Source of the DNA: CAZGMJ01 sp964526785
GTDB lineage: Bacteria > Planctomycetota > Phycisphaerae > Sedimentisphaerales > Anaerobacaceae
DNA length: 37,934 nt
Reading direction: 5' to 3'
Assembly (NCBI GenBank): GCA_964526785.1
Contig: CAZGMJ010000051.1
Coordinates: 1-37,934 of the forward strand
Made by a program: the position numbers and the translations under genes. Each line of letters opens with the position of its first letter. The stretch's first letter is position 1. Below are positions 8,195-16,415 of this stretch, one piece after another. Under the pieces are notes generated by a model. It was given only the letters and a program-made list of their open reading frames with translations. It was not told the origin of the DNA and searched no databases.

Positions 8195-8980
8195 TCATAT
8201 CTGCGAGACCGCGGTCGGCTGCATCACCAGATTGGTAATGTGCGAGACCGTGTCTTTATAGTACTCTCTGGAACGGAGTTCCTTCCAGTCCGGATGGTTG
8301 CGGAACTTGTCCCAGGCGGTTTTCATCGCGTCGGTGTCATCGAAACCGAGCATGTACGTCAGATTGGGCATTTTGTCGCCGATGATGCGTTCGCCGAAAA
8401 AGACAGGGTCCAGTCCGGTCTCGCGAAAGATGGCAATCTCGCCGCCTTCATTGAACATCTCGATCTTGCGTTTGGCCATGACCGTATTGTGACTCTCATA
8501 GATACGCAACTGGAAGACTCGCGAATCGGCTTCGGTTGGGACCTCGAGCCTGGGGCAGTGATCGAACGCCAGCAGCAGCGAACTATCGAATCGCTTGTAG
8601 GCCGGCTCGTTCTTTGGCGTAGTCAGAACGTCATGGCCCTTTTCCATGTACTCCGCATCGGCGAGCATCTTCGTGTTGGCCGCGACTACCGATCCAAGCG
8701 AGTCATGCGGCAACAACATCCACAGATCGTGGCTCTCGCCCTCAGCCATTTCGAAGACGCCAATCGGCCCAACGCCGGCCCGGTTGAAGGCCGGAATCGC
8801 GGCAGCGTCAAGAAAGCGATTGAACGCCCGCTTATGCTCGGCTGATTCGATCTCATAATGTCGCAGTTCAAAACAGTGCTTGCGCCCGATGGCGGCATGA
8901 CGTCGTTGCTGCGCGCATCCGGCGCCGATCAGCGGCACAGCCGCCAGGCATGATGCGCTGACAAAGTCTCGTCTGTTCAT
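8195..8980 (-). CDS. Tat-exported NIPSNAP-family protein
   Basis: A 261-aa protein starting at ATG 8980, where AAGGAG lies 6 nt upstream. NRRDFVSAS at residues 2-10 is a Tat leader, with a hydrophobic stretch and Cys near residue 22 that could be lipidated. Two ferredoxin-like repeats typical of NIPSNAP proteins follow, seen in HCFELRHYEIES and again in VFQLRIYESHN. The molecular function of the family is not established. Secreted forms are common in Planctomycetota and Verrucomicrobiota near sugar genes. It is the last gene of the minus-strand cluster, downstream of fucP. Confidence 0.85.
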   Translation of the reverse strand: MNRRDFVSASCLAAVPLIGAGCAQQRRHAAIGRKHCFELRHYEIESAEHKRAFNRFLDAAAIPAFNRAGVGPIGVFEMAEGESHDLWMLLPHDSLGSVVAANTKMLADAEYMEKGHDVLTTPKNEPAYKRFDSSLLLAFDHCPRLEVPTEADSRVFQLRIYESHNTVMAKRKIEMFNEGGEIAIFRETGLDPVFFGERIIGDKMPNLTYMLGFDDTDAMKTAWDKFRNHPDWKELRSREYYKDTVSHITNLVMQPTAVSQI

Positions 8981-9194
8981 TACATTCTCCTTGCTCATAC
9001 GTATCCTGCATGTAGTCAATGGCGTACTGGCAACACAGGCATTCTACATAGCGCTGATAGAAAAGCGAGTGGAATCTGCACCGAAGCGGCCACAAGCAAC
9101 CGCAGGATTCACCTGGTCAGAATGATATAACGCCGCCGGCGCACAACGGCAAGCACGTGTGTGCGTCCAAAGCGCGCCTGCCGGGACCAATCGG
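8981..9194. other. Spacer between fucP-like and NIPSNAP genes
   Basis: These 214 bp hold no gene. A 15-base stretch at 9131-9145 (CGCCGCCGGCGCACA, preceded by TATA) recurs exactly at 12778-12792 in front of the ThuA gene. A match of this length can arise by chance in a GC-rich window of this size, so it is only a weak operator candidate. Confidence 0.35.
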
Positions 9195-10544
9195 CTATCC
9201 TTCTCTAAACTTGGCCGGAAGGTCTTTCCTGCATGCCACTGCACCATAGTAGGCGATAAAGACGAAGCAGAGCAGCGGAACCCAGTATGCCAGATTGATG
9301 CTGCCGGTCCGCGTGGAGATGAAGCCCTCCAACTGCGTTATGACCGCCGCACCCGCGATTGCCATGATCTGCAGAGCCGAGGCGATCTTCGTATCTTCAC
9401 CCAGACCGCGGCAGGCCAGTCCGAAGATCGTCGGGAACATGAGCGACATGCAGCCCGATATACCGACCAGTGCATAGACCCCCACATGGCCGCCAACGTA
9501 TATCACCATCGCACACAACACGACCGCCAGAGAGGAAAGAACTGTGAGCAGATTTGCAGGTGTTATGAAACGCATCAGCCACGTGCACACGAAACGCGAT
9601 ATAGTGAACAGAATCAGCGACGCCATGTAGTAGGTCGCTCCCATATCCTCAGCCGTCTTGCCTCCGGGCGTGGCGAGTTCCTCGAGGTTCAACTCTTTCA
9701 TCGCGTAGCGGATCGTATACGACCAGACGCCGATTTGCGCCCCTACATAGAAGAACTGTGCCAGGACGCCCCAGACGTAGTGTCGATTCGTAAGCAGACG
9801 CTTGAATGTGGGCCCGAGATTGAGCGGACCGCCGGCTTCTCCGGTTTTCGGCATCTTCTTATTGGTGGCAATCAGAATCCAGGTCACAATCAGAATGATG
9901 CCAACGGTTACGTACGTGGTGGTTATCGCATGCAACTCGCTGCTTTGAATTGCCTGTAATTGCTCACGACTCATCTGCGCACGCTCTTGCGCCGAAGCGG
10001 TGTTGAGTTTGGAGAGGATGAAGAACTTGCTGACAACTACGCCCATGATCGAGCCGATAGGGTTAAAAGACTGGGCGAAGTTGAGACGCCGAGTGGCTGT
10101 CTCCTCCGGCCCCATCGCCAGGATGTACGGATTTGCGGCCGTTTCAAGGATAGAAAGGCCGCTGAAGAGAATCCAGATTGCCGCCAGAAAACTGAAGTAG
10201 TTGGCGGTCCAGCCGGCGGGAATAAAAAGAATGGCGCCCGTCGCATAAAGGCCAAGGCCAAGCAGGACGCCGGACTTATAGGAAAATTTCTTGATGTAGA
10301 TCGCGGCAGGTATCGCAAGAAAGCCGTAACCGAACAGATAACAAACGACCTGAATATAAGCTGTCTTGGCATCCGACATGCTCATGATGCGTTTGAAGGC
10401 GGCCAGAAGCGTGTCGGTCATATTGTTCGCCAGGCCCCACCAGGCAAAGAGGCTGGTCAGCAGAATAAAGGGCCAGATAATATGGAGCGGAATAACGGGG
10501 ACGGATTTCCTGGAAGTGTCGGCGCCGGAGGAAGTCTCTGCCAT
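9195..10544 (-). CDS. fucP: FucP-family sugar:H+ symporter
   Basis: A 449-aa, 12-helix major facilitator protein of the FucP (L-fucose:proton symporter) family, inner membrane. Family signatures are WWGLANNMTDTLLAAF with Asp44, and GLSILETAANPY with Glu134; these correspond to Asp46 and Glu135, the proton- and sugar-linked residues of E. coli FucP. NFAQSFNPIGS also matches the family. ATG 10544 has AGAGGTCG upstream, and a promoter with an overlapping palindrome lies in the 167-bp leader. FucP relatives also carry other sugars such as glucose, galactose or N-acetylglucosamine, so L-fucose is not certain. It lies downstream of a sugar-binding protein and a ThuA protein. Confidence 0.9.
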   Translation of the reverse strand: MAETSSGADTSRKSVPVIPLHIIWPFILLTSLFAWWGLANNMTDTLLAAFKRIMSMSDAKTAYIQVVCYLFGYGFLAIPAAIYIKKFSYKSGVLLGLGLYATGAILFIPAGWTANYFSFLAAIWILFSGLSILETAANPYILAMGPEETATRRLNFAQSFNPIGSIMGVVVSKFFILSKLNTASAQERAQMSREQLQAIQSSELHAITTTYVTVGIILIVTWILIATNKKMPKTGEAGGPLNLGPTFKRLLTNRHYVWGVLAQFFYVGAQIGVWSYTIRYAMKELNLEELATPGGKTAEDMGATYYMASLILFTISRFVCTWLMRFITPANLLTVLSSLAVVLCAMVIYVGGHVGVYALVGISGCMSLMFPTIFGLACRGLGEDTKIASALQIMAIAGAAVITQLEGFISTRTGSINLAYWVPLLCFVFIAYYGAVACRKDLPAKFREG

Positions 10545-10586
10545 TTGTCACGACCTCTATTTCATGAACAATATCCCGTATGTGCA

Positions 10587-10606
10587 GGCTCCAACGCGTC
10601 GGAGCC
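10587..10606. promoter_or_regulatory. Palindromic operator candidate before fucP
   Basis: GGCTCCAACGCGTCGGAGCC is a 20-bp palindrome with one mismatched pair and a central CG, the layout of LacI-family operators. It lies about 10-30 bp downstream of the predicted transcription start of fucP, where a bound repressor would block elongation. No LacI regulator gene is in the window. Confidence 0.45.
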
Positions 10607-10622
10607 CCATGAAAAGCATCAT

Positions 10623-10651
10623 AGTATGCGGCTTGCTCCAGGTGCCGTCAA
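10623..10651 (-). promoter_or_regulatory. fucP: Sigma-70-type promoter of fucP
   Basis: On the minus strand TTGACG (10651-10646), 17 bp, then CATACT (10628-10623). The leader to the ATG at 10544 would be about 70 nt and includes the palindrome at 10587-10606. Confidence 0.5.
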
Positions 10652-10711
10652 GGACTCTTTCGCTCGGAAGTCCTGTTTTTCACCGTCCCTCATCGCCCCC
10701 CCGCGCGAACA

Positions 10712-11728
10712 TCATTGGAGGTTCAGCAGGGTCCGTATCTCGGGCTCGTCCAGGCGTTCGGCCGTTATCAGTTCAACACCGGCATCGATTTGCCCGGGTA
10801 TATCTTGCCCGTTGATAGCCGCGGCGAGGACCTTGACTCCTTCGTATCCCATACGATACGGATGGCGTACGACCAGGGCGTCGATCCGCCCGTCTTCCAG
10901 CGCAAAGACCAGCACGGGCCAGGCATCAAAACCTATCAGCTTGATATCTCTGTCGGAATCGGCCGATGCCTGGAGGACCTGGAGAGCGGCCGCGGTCGTT
11001 GTTGCATTGCATGCATAGACGGCATCCACCCGGGGATGCTCGTCGAGCATGGTGTCGATGACGGTGCGCGCCCGTTCGATGGTAGCGGGATCGGGCGCTT
11101 CAGAAGCGATAATTCGAATACCGGGAAACTCGTCGGCTAAAGTGCTCTCAAATGCCTCGATGCGCTCAGTCGTTGAGGAGCCCTCGGCATGCCATTCGAT
11201 CGCGAGTATCCGCCCTGTGCCGTTCAGTATCTTCCCCGCTCGTCGGGCTGCAAGCTCTCCCGCTTTGCGGTTGTCTGTGGCCAATATGGAAACGCACTGG
11301 TTCGCTTTCCAGTCGCCATCGACAACAATGCACGGGATTTTCGCTTCGCAGATTCGATCCAATGCGGGCCCGACAATATCGGGCAGCACCGGAGCAAGCA
11401 GTATGCCGGAAGCCTTATTGGCCACAGCGCGCTCGATCGAGAGAATCTGCGCGTTGCGGTCGGCCTGGATTTCAGGACCGTCCCATGACATCCGGAATCC
11501 CTCCTCGTCGCAGGCTCTGCTCGCGCCCCGCCGGAAATTCTCCCAGAATGTTGACGTTGTCTCGGCGGGAATGACCGCAACCAGCGGCGGTGGAACCGCA
11601 CCGCGACGCCGCATAATGGCAAACGTCCCGCAGAGAATGACGAAGAGAACGACCGCAGGCACCCAGAGCAGTTTGTTGCTGCCGGGACTTGTCAAACTGC
11701 CCTGCGGTCGACGGAACGGCTCATTCAT
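10712..11728 (-). CDS. Membrane-anchored periplasmic sugar-binding protein (Peripla_BP_4 type)
   Basis: A 338-aa type I periplasmic binding protein like RbsB or the LacI effector domain. One hydrophobic helix (about residues 20-38) follows a basic, proline-rich N-terminus and is followed by RRRG with no clear cleavage site, so it is probably anchored in the inner membrane. The binding domain starts at LVAVIPAETTSTFW and ends near residue 330. Its ATG overlaps the ThuA stop by 4 nt (ATGA), showing co-translation. No ABC ATPase or permease gene accompanies it; the nearest transporter is the FucP protein downstream. It may serve an ABC system elsewhere or act in sensing. Confidence 0.85.
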   Translation of the reverse strand: MNEPFRRPQGSLTSPGSNKLLWVPAVVLFVILCGTFAIMRRRGAVPPPLVAVIPAETTSTFWENFRRGASRACDEEGFRMSWDGPEIQADRNAQILSIERAVANKASGILLAPVLPDIVGPALDRICEAKIPCIVVDGDWKANQCVSILATDNRKAGELAARRAGKILNGTGRILAIEWHAEGSSTTERIEAFESTLADEFPGIRIIASEAPDPATIERARTVIDTMLDEHPRVDAVYACNATTTAAALQVLQASADSDRDIKLIGFDAWPVLVFALEDGRIDALVVRHPYRMGYEGVKVLAAAINGQDIPGQIDAGVELITAERLDEPEIRTLLNLQ

Positions 11729-12735
11729 TCGAGTGCATGGTCGGAAGGTTTGAGGCCCTTGACGTGCTTTCCGAAGCCGATATGACTCGGTTTGTACTCG
11801 CCCACGAAATCCACCTTACTCCTGGCCGGGATTTTGTTCTCCATGCCAACTGCCCAATAGCAGGCATTCACCATCAGGCGTCGGAACCCCTCGCTCAGGA
11901 AATCAAAAGAATGGCCCATCGTCGTAGTGAAGATGCGCGAGGTATTGCCCTGCGGACTGGTATAGGTCTTGGTCCAGGCAACCGGCACCAGTTTCTTGTC
12001 GGGGTTGGGAGGATCATCGGGGCTCATGCCTTTGAGGACCTGCCCCATGATGATCGGCTTGCTGTCGCCGCTGAGAGTGGTGATTCCATATACGTCCGAC
12101 TCGCCCCAGATGCTGTCTATGCCTTTAACGATGGGATGGTCTTCAACGCCTTCGGCGATAAGTCCCCGCGTGCTCTCCACCTGATGACGGCCATAGTGGT
12201 TAATCCAGGTCTCGCCGAGGACCTTCCGGCCATAACCGCCTTTCGGGTCCTTGCTCCGGAACGACCATTTGGCGTACGGACTGCCCGAGTTCTTGTAATT
12301 GAAAGGATGCGTCGAGGTCCTCAAAGCCACGATGGGTTTGCCCGAATTCGTGTAATCCATGATGTACTTCATCTGCTTGTCGGGCAACTGGCGAAAACGC
12401 AGGAACATGACCATCAGGTCGGCCGTTTCGAGGGCTTCCAGCCCCGGTATGTTGTCCACCGTCTGCGGGTCGATCTCGCCCGTTTCTTTGTTGACCGCGA
12501 ATAGTACGGTGCATCGAAAGCCGTGGTGAACGGCGAGAATTTTGGCCAGTTGCGGCATGGATTCCTCGCCGCGATACTCCTCGTCGCCGGTAACGAACAC
12601 GATGTGCTTTCCTTTTCCGGGTCCTTCGTCGCCTTCGTATACGACCCACGGTTTGGCCCGGACTGAGACAGAAGCGATGGAAATAATCAGGACGGACAAG
12701 AGCATGCCGGTCGTCTTTGCGGTGCGTAGCATCAT
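11725..12735 (-). CDS. Secreted ThuA-domain protein (trehalose-utilisation/3-keto sugar family)
   Basis: A 336-aa protein with a cleavable signal peptide (hydrophobic stretch about residues 11-25, ending near VRA) and a ThuA-like domain of the glutamine-amidotransferase-like fold. HIVFVTGDEEYRGEESMP, ADLMVMFLRFR and the HPIVKGI segment are typical. ThuA proteins act on 3-keto sugars in disaccharide catabolism in Agrobacterium and related systems. ATG 12735 is chosen because AAAGG lies 5-8 nt upstream; a frame back to 12768 lacks one. It is the first gene of the minus-strand cluster, divergent from the AKR-like gene at 13051, and overlaps the sugar-binding gene by 4 nt. Confidence 0.86.
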   Translation of the reverse strand: MMLRTAKTTGMLLSVLIISIASVSVRAKPWVVYEGDEGPGKGKHIVFVTGDEEYRGEESMPQLAKILAVHHGFRCTVLFAVNKETGEIDPQTVDNIPGLEALETADLMVMFLRFRQLPDKQMKYIMDYTNSGKPIVALRTSTHPFNYKNSGSPYAKWSFRSKDPKGGYGRKVLGETWINHYGRHQVESTRGLIAEGVEDHPIVKGIDSIWGESDVYGITTLSGDSKPIIMGQVLKGMSPDDPPNPDKKLVPVAWTKTYTSPQGNTSRIFTTTMGHSFDFLSEGFRRLMVNACYWAVGMENKIPARSKVDFVGEYKPSHIGFGKHVKGLKPSDHALE

Positions 12736-13050
12736 CAGAACCTTTCTTAGAACAAATGCGCAAAGCATATCTATATGCGCCGCCGGCGCACATCCTTACT
12801 ATACATTAGGTTATCGCCGGCCGACGTGATGTCAACAGGCAAGTCGGCTGCCAAAAAGCCTGCACGTGGAGTGATTGACGTCTATGCCCCGGGCTCCGAC
12901 CGGCCGGACCCAGGTTGCACAGTGCGAAAGACCGTGGTTTGTGCTATACTGGGTGGAATAGACCTTGAGTCGGCCGATCCGCACCGGCGAATGACGGCCG
13001 AATACAGGCAGAACAGAATTAACGAGTTTAGACATATCAGGAGCTGGATC
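12736..13050. other. Divergent control region between ThuA and AKR-like genes
   Basis: These 315 bp hold no gene. A perfect 15-bp palindrome with one central base, TGCGCCGCCGGCGCA, lies at 12776-12790 about 40 bp before the ThuA start. On the minus strand TTGACA (12835-12830) is followed by TATAGT (12803-12798) with a 26-bp spacer, too long for a standard promoter. The plus-strand candidate is annotated separately. Confidence 0.4.
12942..12950 (+). promoter_or_regulatory. Extended -10 promoter candidate for the AKR-like operon
   Basis: TGCTATACT gives an extended -10 about 100 bp before the ATG at 13051. The nearest -35-like TTGCAC (12915-12920) is 24 bp upstream, which is too far, so the promoter may depend on the extended -10 or an activator. 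Confidence 0.35.
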
Positions 13051-14100
13051 ATGACGTGCAGGGTAGATCGTCGGAGTTTTCTCGGCAAATCAGTGGTTGC
13101 CGGAGCGGCCGCAGCGATGGGCATACGTGGAAAAGAGGAGGCACAACTGCTGGCGGCGCTGGAGAATCCAACGGACAAGAAGCGATTGCGCGCCGGATCG
13201 CGTTCGAAGATGCCGGTCGGCCGGATCGGTGATCTGAAGATCAGCCGTGTGATCGCGGGCGGCAATATCATCAGCGGATGGTGCCACCAGCGAGACCTTC
13301 TCTATGTTTCCACGCTGGCCGGCCACTACCTCACGGAGGAAAAACAGTTCGATACGATGGAGCTGTATGAAGAGCATGGCATCAATACATGCTCGCCCGA
13401 TCCGTCGCAACTCGGCTTTATCAATAAATACAAGCGCGAGCGAGGCGGCGAACTGCAGACGATTGTAGGGATACGTCAGGATTGGAAGTATTTCGGCGAG
13501 CCTTCATGGCCGGATTTCAGACAATGCATCGATAAGAGTATCGACGAAGGGGCTACCACGTTATATACGCAGGGTGGATACACCGAGCACGCCATGAAGA
13601 CCGGCGATCCGAAGAAGATCGAAGTGCTTGGAAAGGGCATCGAATACATCAAGGAGCAGGGCTATCAGGCCGGCCTCGGCTGTCACGATGTCAAGGTGAT
13701 TGAAATCGCGGACGAATACGGAATAGAGCCCGACTACTACTTCAAAACGTTCCACCACGACAAGTATTGGTCCGCGCACCCGCGCGAACATCGGGAGCAC
13801 TGGTCGGTTGACGCGGGCCGGAACCCGGACCATAACAAGTTCCACGACAACATTTACGATCTGTTCCCGGACAAGACCGCCGAGTTGATGCGCAGCAGGA
13901 AACAGCCGTGGATTGCATTTAAGACGCTGGCGGCCGGCGCGATTCGACCGGAGTCGGCGTTCAGGTTCTGCTTTTCGGGCGGCGCGGACTTTCTCGCCGT
14001 AGGCATGTTCGATTTCCAGATAGTCGAGGATTGCATGATCGCGAAGAAAGTCCTGGCGATGGATGAGGTGCAGAATCGCCGGCGGCCATGGCGGGCGTAG
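13051..14100 (+). CDS. Tat-exported aldo/keto-reductase-like TIM-barrel protein
   Basis: A 349-aa protein starting at ATG 13051, with AGGAG 7 nt upstream; the open frame to 12775 is not supported. The leader DRRSFLGKSVVAGAAAA is Tat-type. The body begins like an aldo/keto reductase (GDLKISRVIAGGN) and ends with PWIAFKTLAAGAI, but the usual D-x3-Y and catalytic K and H segments are not recognisable. It shares GxHDxxV and YxKTFHH with the paralogue at 21353-22327, so these His, Asp and Lys residues are candidates for a different active or metal site. It leads a group with a Gfo/Idh/MocA gene 58 bp downstream. The reaction is unknown. Confidence 0.82.
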   Translation: MTCRVDRRSFLGKSVVAGAAAAMGIRGKEEAQLLAALENPTDKKRLRAGSRSKMPVGRIGDLKISRVIAGGNIISGWCHQRDLLYVSTLAGHYLTEEKQFDTMELYEEHGINTCSPDPSQLGFINKYKRERGGELQTIVGIRQDWKYFGEPSWPDFRQCIDKSIDEGATTLYTQGGYTEHAMKTGDPKKIEVLGKGIEYIKEQGYQAGLGCHDVKVIEIADEYGIEPDYYFKTFHHDKYWSAHPREHREHWSVDAGRNPDHNKFHDNIYDLFPDKTAELMRSRKQPWIAFKTLAAGAIRPESAFRFCFSGGADFLAVGMFDFQIVEDCMIAKKVLAMDEVQNRRRPWRA

Positions 14101-14158
14101 ACAAGGTCGAAACGTTCTGCGTCGCGTTCACAACATTTCTGATTGGAGGCAACTGACA

Positions 14159-15490
14159 ATGGCAAAGAGTATCGGTCGGCGGGATTTTTTACGTTCGGCA
14201 ACGGCAGCGGGCGCCGGGTTCCTGGCCGCACAGGCGGCCCTTGGCCAGGACGCGAACAAACAACTGAATGTTGCTTTGATCGGAGCCGGCATGCAGGGGC
14301 AGAACCTGCTGAACGTGTGCATGAAGTTGGGCGCCGAAAGCGGTCTGCGTTTTACAGTGGTGTGCGATATCTGGGAAAACCTGAATCTCTCTCGCACGTT
14401 AAGAGTGCTCGAACGACTGGGCCATGATGCGCACGGCTACATCGACTACCGTGACATGCTCGACAAGGAGAAGGGACTGGATGCCGCAATTATCGCCACG
14501 CCGGACAATTGGCACGCTGAGCATACGGTGGCGTGCCTGAACGCCGGGTTGCATGTGTACTGCGAAGCACCGATGGCCAATTCGATTGAAGGAGCTCGCA
14601 GCATGGTCGAGGCGGCGAAAAAGAGCGGAAAACTGCTCCAGATCGGCCACCAGCGGCGCAGCGATCCGCGATATGTCCACTGCTTCAACAACCTGATGCG
14701 AGGTGCGAAAATCCTGGGCCGAATCACAGCGCTGAACGGCCAGTGGAACCGGCCCGCACGGCCCGATAGAGGCTGGTCGCGAAGGAGAGAGGTTGACGCC
14801 GAAACGCTGAACAGGTTCGGATATGACTCGATGCATGAGTTGAAGAACTGGATGTGGTACAAGGAGCACGGGTCGGGACCTCTCGGAGCTTTCGGCTCGC
14901 ATCAGGTGGATGTCTTCAACTGGTTTCTGGAGTCGCGACCGACGGCGATTACGGCCCACGGCGGAACGTACTTTTTCGATCCGAAGAATCATGAGAACCA
15001 CGATACGGTGATGGCTGTCCTCCAATACGACTTGTCGGACGGACCGGTTAGCGGTTTCTATCAGACGGTCAATGCGAACGGATTCGGCGGTCATTTCGAG
15101 GCGTTCATGGGGGATCAGGGTACGTTGAAGATGTCGGAATCGCCCGCTTTCATGACGATCTATCATGACGCAGAGGCGGCGGACTGGGAAAAATGGGTAC
15201 GGCTGGGCATTCTGACACGACCGGGCCTGGAAGAGGAGAAGGCCGCAAACCCGGGCGTCCTGGACGTACAACAGACCCAACCGCCGGAAGTGTATGAGGT
15301 GCCGGTGGAAGTGACTGAATCTTACTATCAGCCCCATTTGGTGAACTTCTTTGATGCGGTCCGCGGGGCAGGCACGTTGAATTGTCCGGCCGAGACAGGA
15401 TTTGAGGTACTCGTAACGACCCTCAAGATTAATGAGGCGGTGGCTGCCAACGAGAACATCCCGCTGAAGACCCAGGATTTTGAGGCGTAG
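14159..15490 (+). CDS. Tat-exported Gfo/Idh/MocA-family oxidoreductase, EAP variant
   Basis: A 443-aa NAD(P)-dependent sugar or polyol dehydrogenase-like protein. A Tat leader (GRRDFLRSATAAG, from residue 6) precedes the Rossmann fold GAGMQG (42-47) with Asp70 after the second strand. TPDNWHAEH (114-122) is typical. The hallmark EKP is changed to EAP (residues 136-138), so the usual catalytic lysine is absent. A C-terminal alpha/beta substrate domain with SHQVDVFNWF follows. ATG 14159 has TTGGAGG upstream; a longer frame to 14063 overlaps the previous gene and is rejected. It is probably co-transcribed with the AKR-like gene and may act on its substrate or product outside the cytoplasm. Confidence 0.9.
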   Translation: MAKSIGRRDFLRSATAAGAGFLAAQAALGQDANKQLNVALIGAGMQGQNLLNVCMKLGAESGLRFTVVCDIWENLNLSRTLRVLERLGHDAHGYIDYRDMLDKEKGLDAAIIATPDNWHAEHTVACLNAGLHVYCEAPMANSIEGARSMVEAAKKSGKLLQIGHQRRSDPRYVHCFNNLMRGAKILGRITALNGQWNRPARPDRGWSRRREVDAETLNRFGYDSMHELKNWMWYKEHGSGPLGAFGSHQVDVFNWFLESRPTAITAHGGTYFFDPKNHENHDTVMAVLQYDLSDGPVSGFYQTVNANGFGGHFEAFMGDQGTLKMSESPAFMTIYHDAEAADWEKWVRLGILTRPGLEEEKAANPGVLDVQQTQPPEVYEVPVEVTESYYQPHLVNFFDAVRGAGTLNCPAETGFEVLVTTLKINEAVAANENIPLKTQDFEA

Positions 15491-15545
15491 TATCCACCCC
15501 TGGTGCTGCACGACCCCTGGATAGAAACAAACGACCATCGTAGGT

Positions 15546-15574
15546 TTGACACAGGGCCGCAGTTGCAGTCATAC
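15546..15574 (+). promoter_or_regulatory. Weak promoter candidate before the membrane protein gene
   Basis: A perfect TTGACA (15546-15551) lies 17 bp before TCATAC, a poor -10. The transcript would begin about 45 nt before the ATG at 15627. Confidence 0.3.
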
Positions 15575-15626
15575 CGGCGATGGAACCGGCCCGTCGGTTT
15601 TCGTTTCGGCCGAAGCACTGAACTTC

Positions 15627-16280
15627 ATGGAAGAAGATCAAGCCACAGAAAGACGCATAAAGCAGGCAGGCAAGCACGTGCGGCACGAGTTGAAGCACCA
15701 CCTGCCCTTCACGATTGCCGGTGCGGTGGCCGGTATGCTCCTGCTGGTTGTCTTTCAGGGATTGTCACAGGAGCACTCTTCCCGCATATTCTATGTTCTG
15801 CACCCCGCGCATGTGCTGCTGAGCGGGCTGGTAACCGCCTCACTCTATAAACGACACCGCGAACATCACGACAATAAGGCGCATGCTGTCGCCCTCCTGT
15901 TTGTAGGATATGTCGGAGCGGTGGGTGTAGCGACATTGAGCGATTCGATTATTCCGTATCTCGGCGAGGTTCTGCTCGGATTGCCCAACAGGGGCATACA
16001 TCTCGGGTTTATCGAGAAATGGTGGCTGGTGAACCCGCTGGCGATGGCGGGCGTCGGCATTGCGTTCGTTCGACCGCGAACGAAGGCGCCCCATGCAATT
16101 CACGTACTGCTCGGCACATCCGCGTCCACGTTCCACGTCATCATGGCGATCGGCGATGATGTATCTTTAGTGACATATCTGGTTGTTGTCGTTTTTCTTG
16201 CTCTCGCGATCTGGCTGCCCTGCTGCCTGAGCGATATCGTCTTTCCGGTTCTTGTTGCCGAGACAGAAGGCAGGCGGTAG
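15627..16280 (+). CDS. Unrecognised polytopic membrane protein, His-rich
   Basis: A 217-aa protein that I do not recognise. After a charged N-terminus (residues 1-27, several His and Lys) come about five or six hydrophobic segments: AGAVAGMLLLVVF, a segment at LHPAHVLLSGLVTASLY, VALLFVGYVGAVGVATL, NPLAMAGVGIAFV, and two near the C-terminus including LVTYLVVVVFLALAIWL. The His-rich KRHREHHDNKAH loop after the second segment could bind metal. ATG 15627 lacks a clear ribosome binding site and a TTG at 15546 is in frame, so the start is uncertain. It follows the Gfo/Idh/MocA gene on the same strand after 136 bp. Confidence 0.65.
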   Translation: MEEDQATERRIKQAGKHVRHELKHHLPFTIAGAVAGMLLLVVFQGLSQEHSSRIFYVLHPAHVLLSGLVTASLYKRHREHHDNKAHAVALLFVGYVGAVGVATLSDSIIPYLGEVLLGLPNRGIHLGFIEKWWLVNPLAMAGVGIAFVRPRTKAPHAIHVLLGTSASTFHVIMAIGDDVSLVTYLVVVVFLALAIWLPCCLSDIVFPVLVAETEGRR

Positions 16281-16415
16281 ACCCGCCGGCAGTCAGAAGG
16301 TAGGGATGGCTGCGTCACACGAAAGCGGCAATATCGCGAAAATGTCTTCTTTGTGCACCGGTGGGCAAATCATCGGTTGTATGCCTGATCGCAGGATAGG
16401 ACATTTCCACGGCGA

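Noticed and set aside
10653..10683. AGGACT/AGTCCT hairpin followed by GTTTTT on the plus strand
   Set aside because: No plus-strand gene ends here, and on the minus strand, where the genes lie, there is no U run after the stem.
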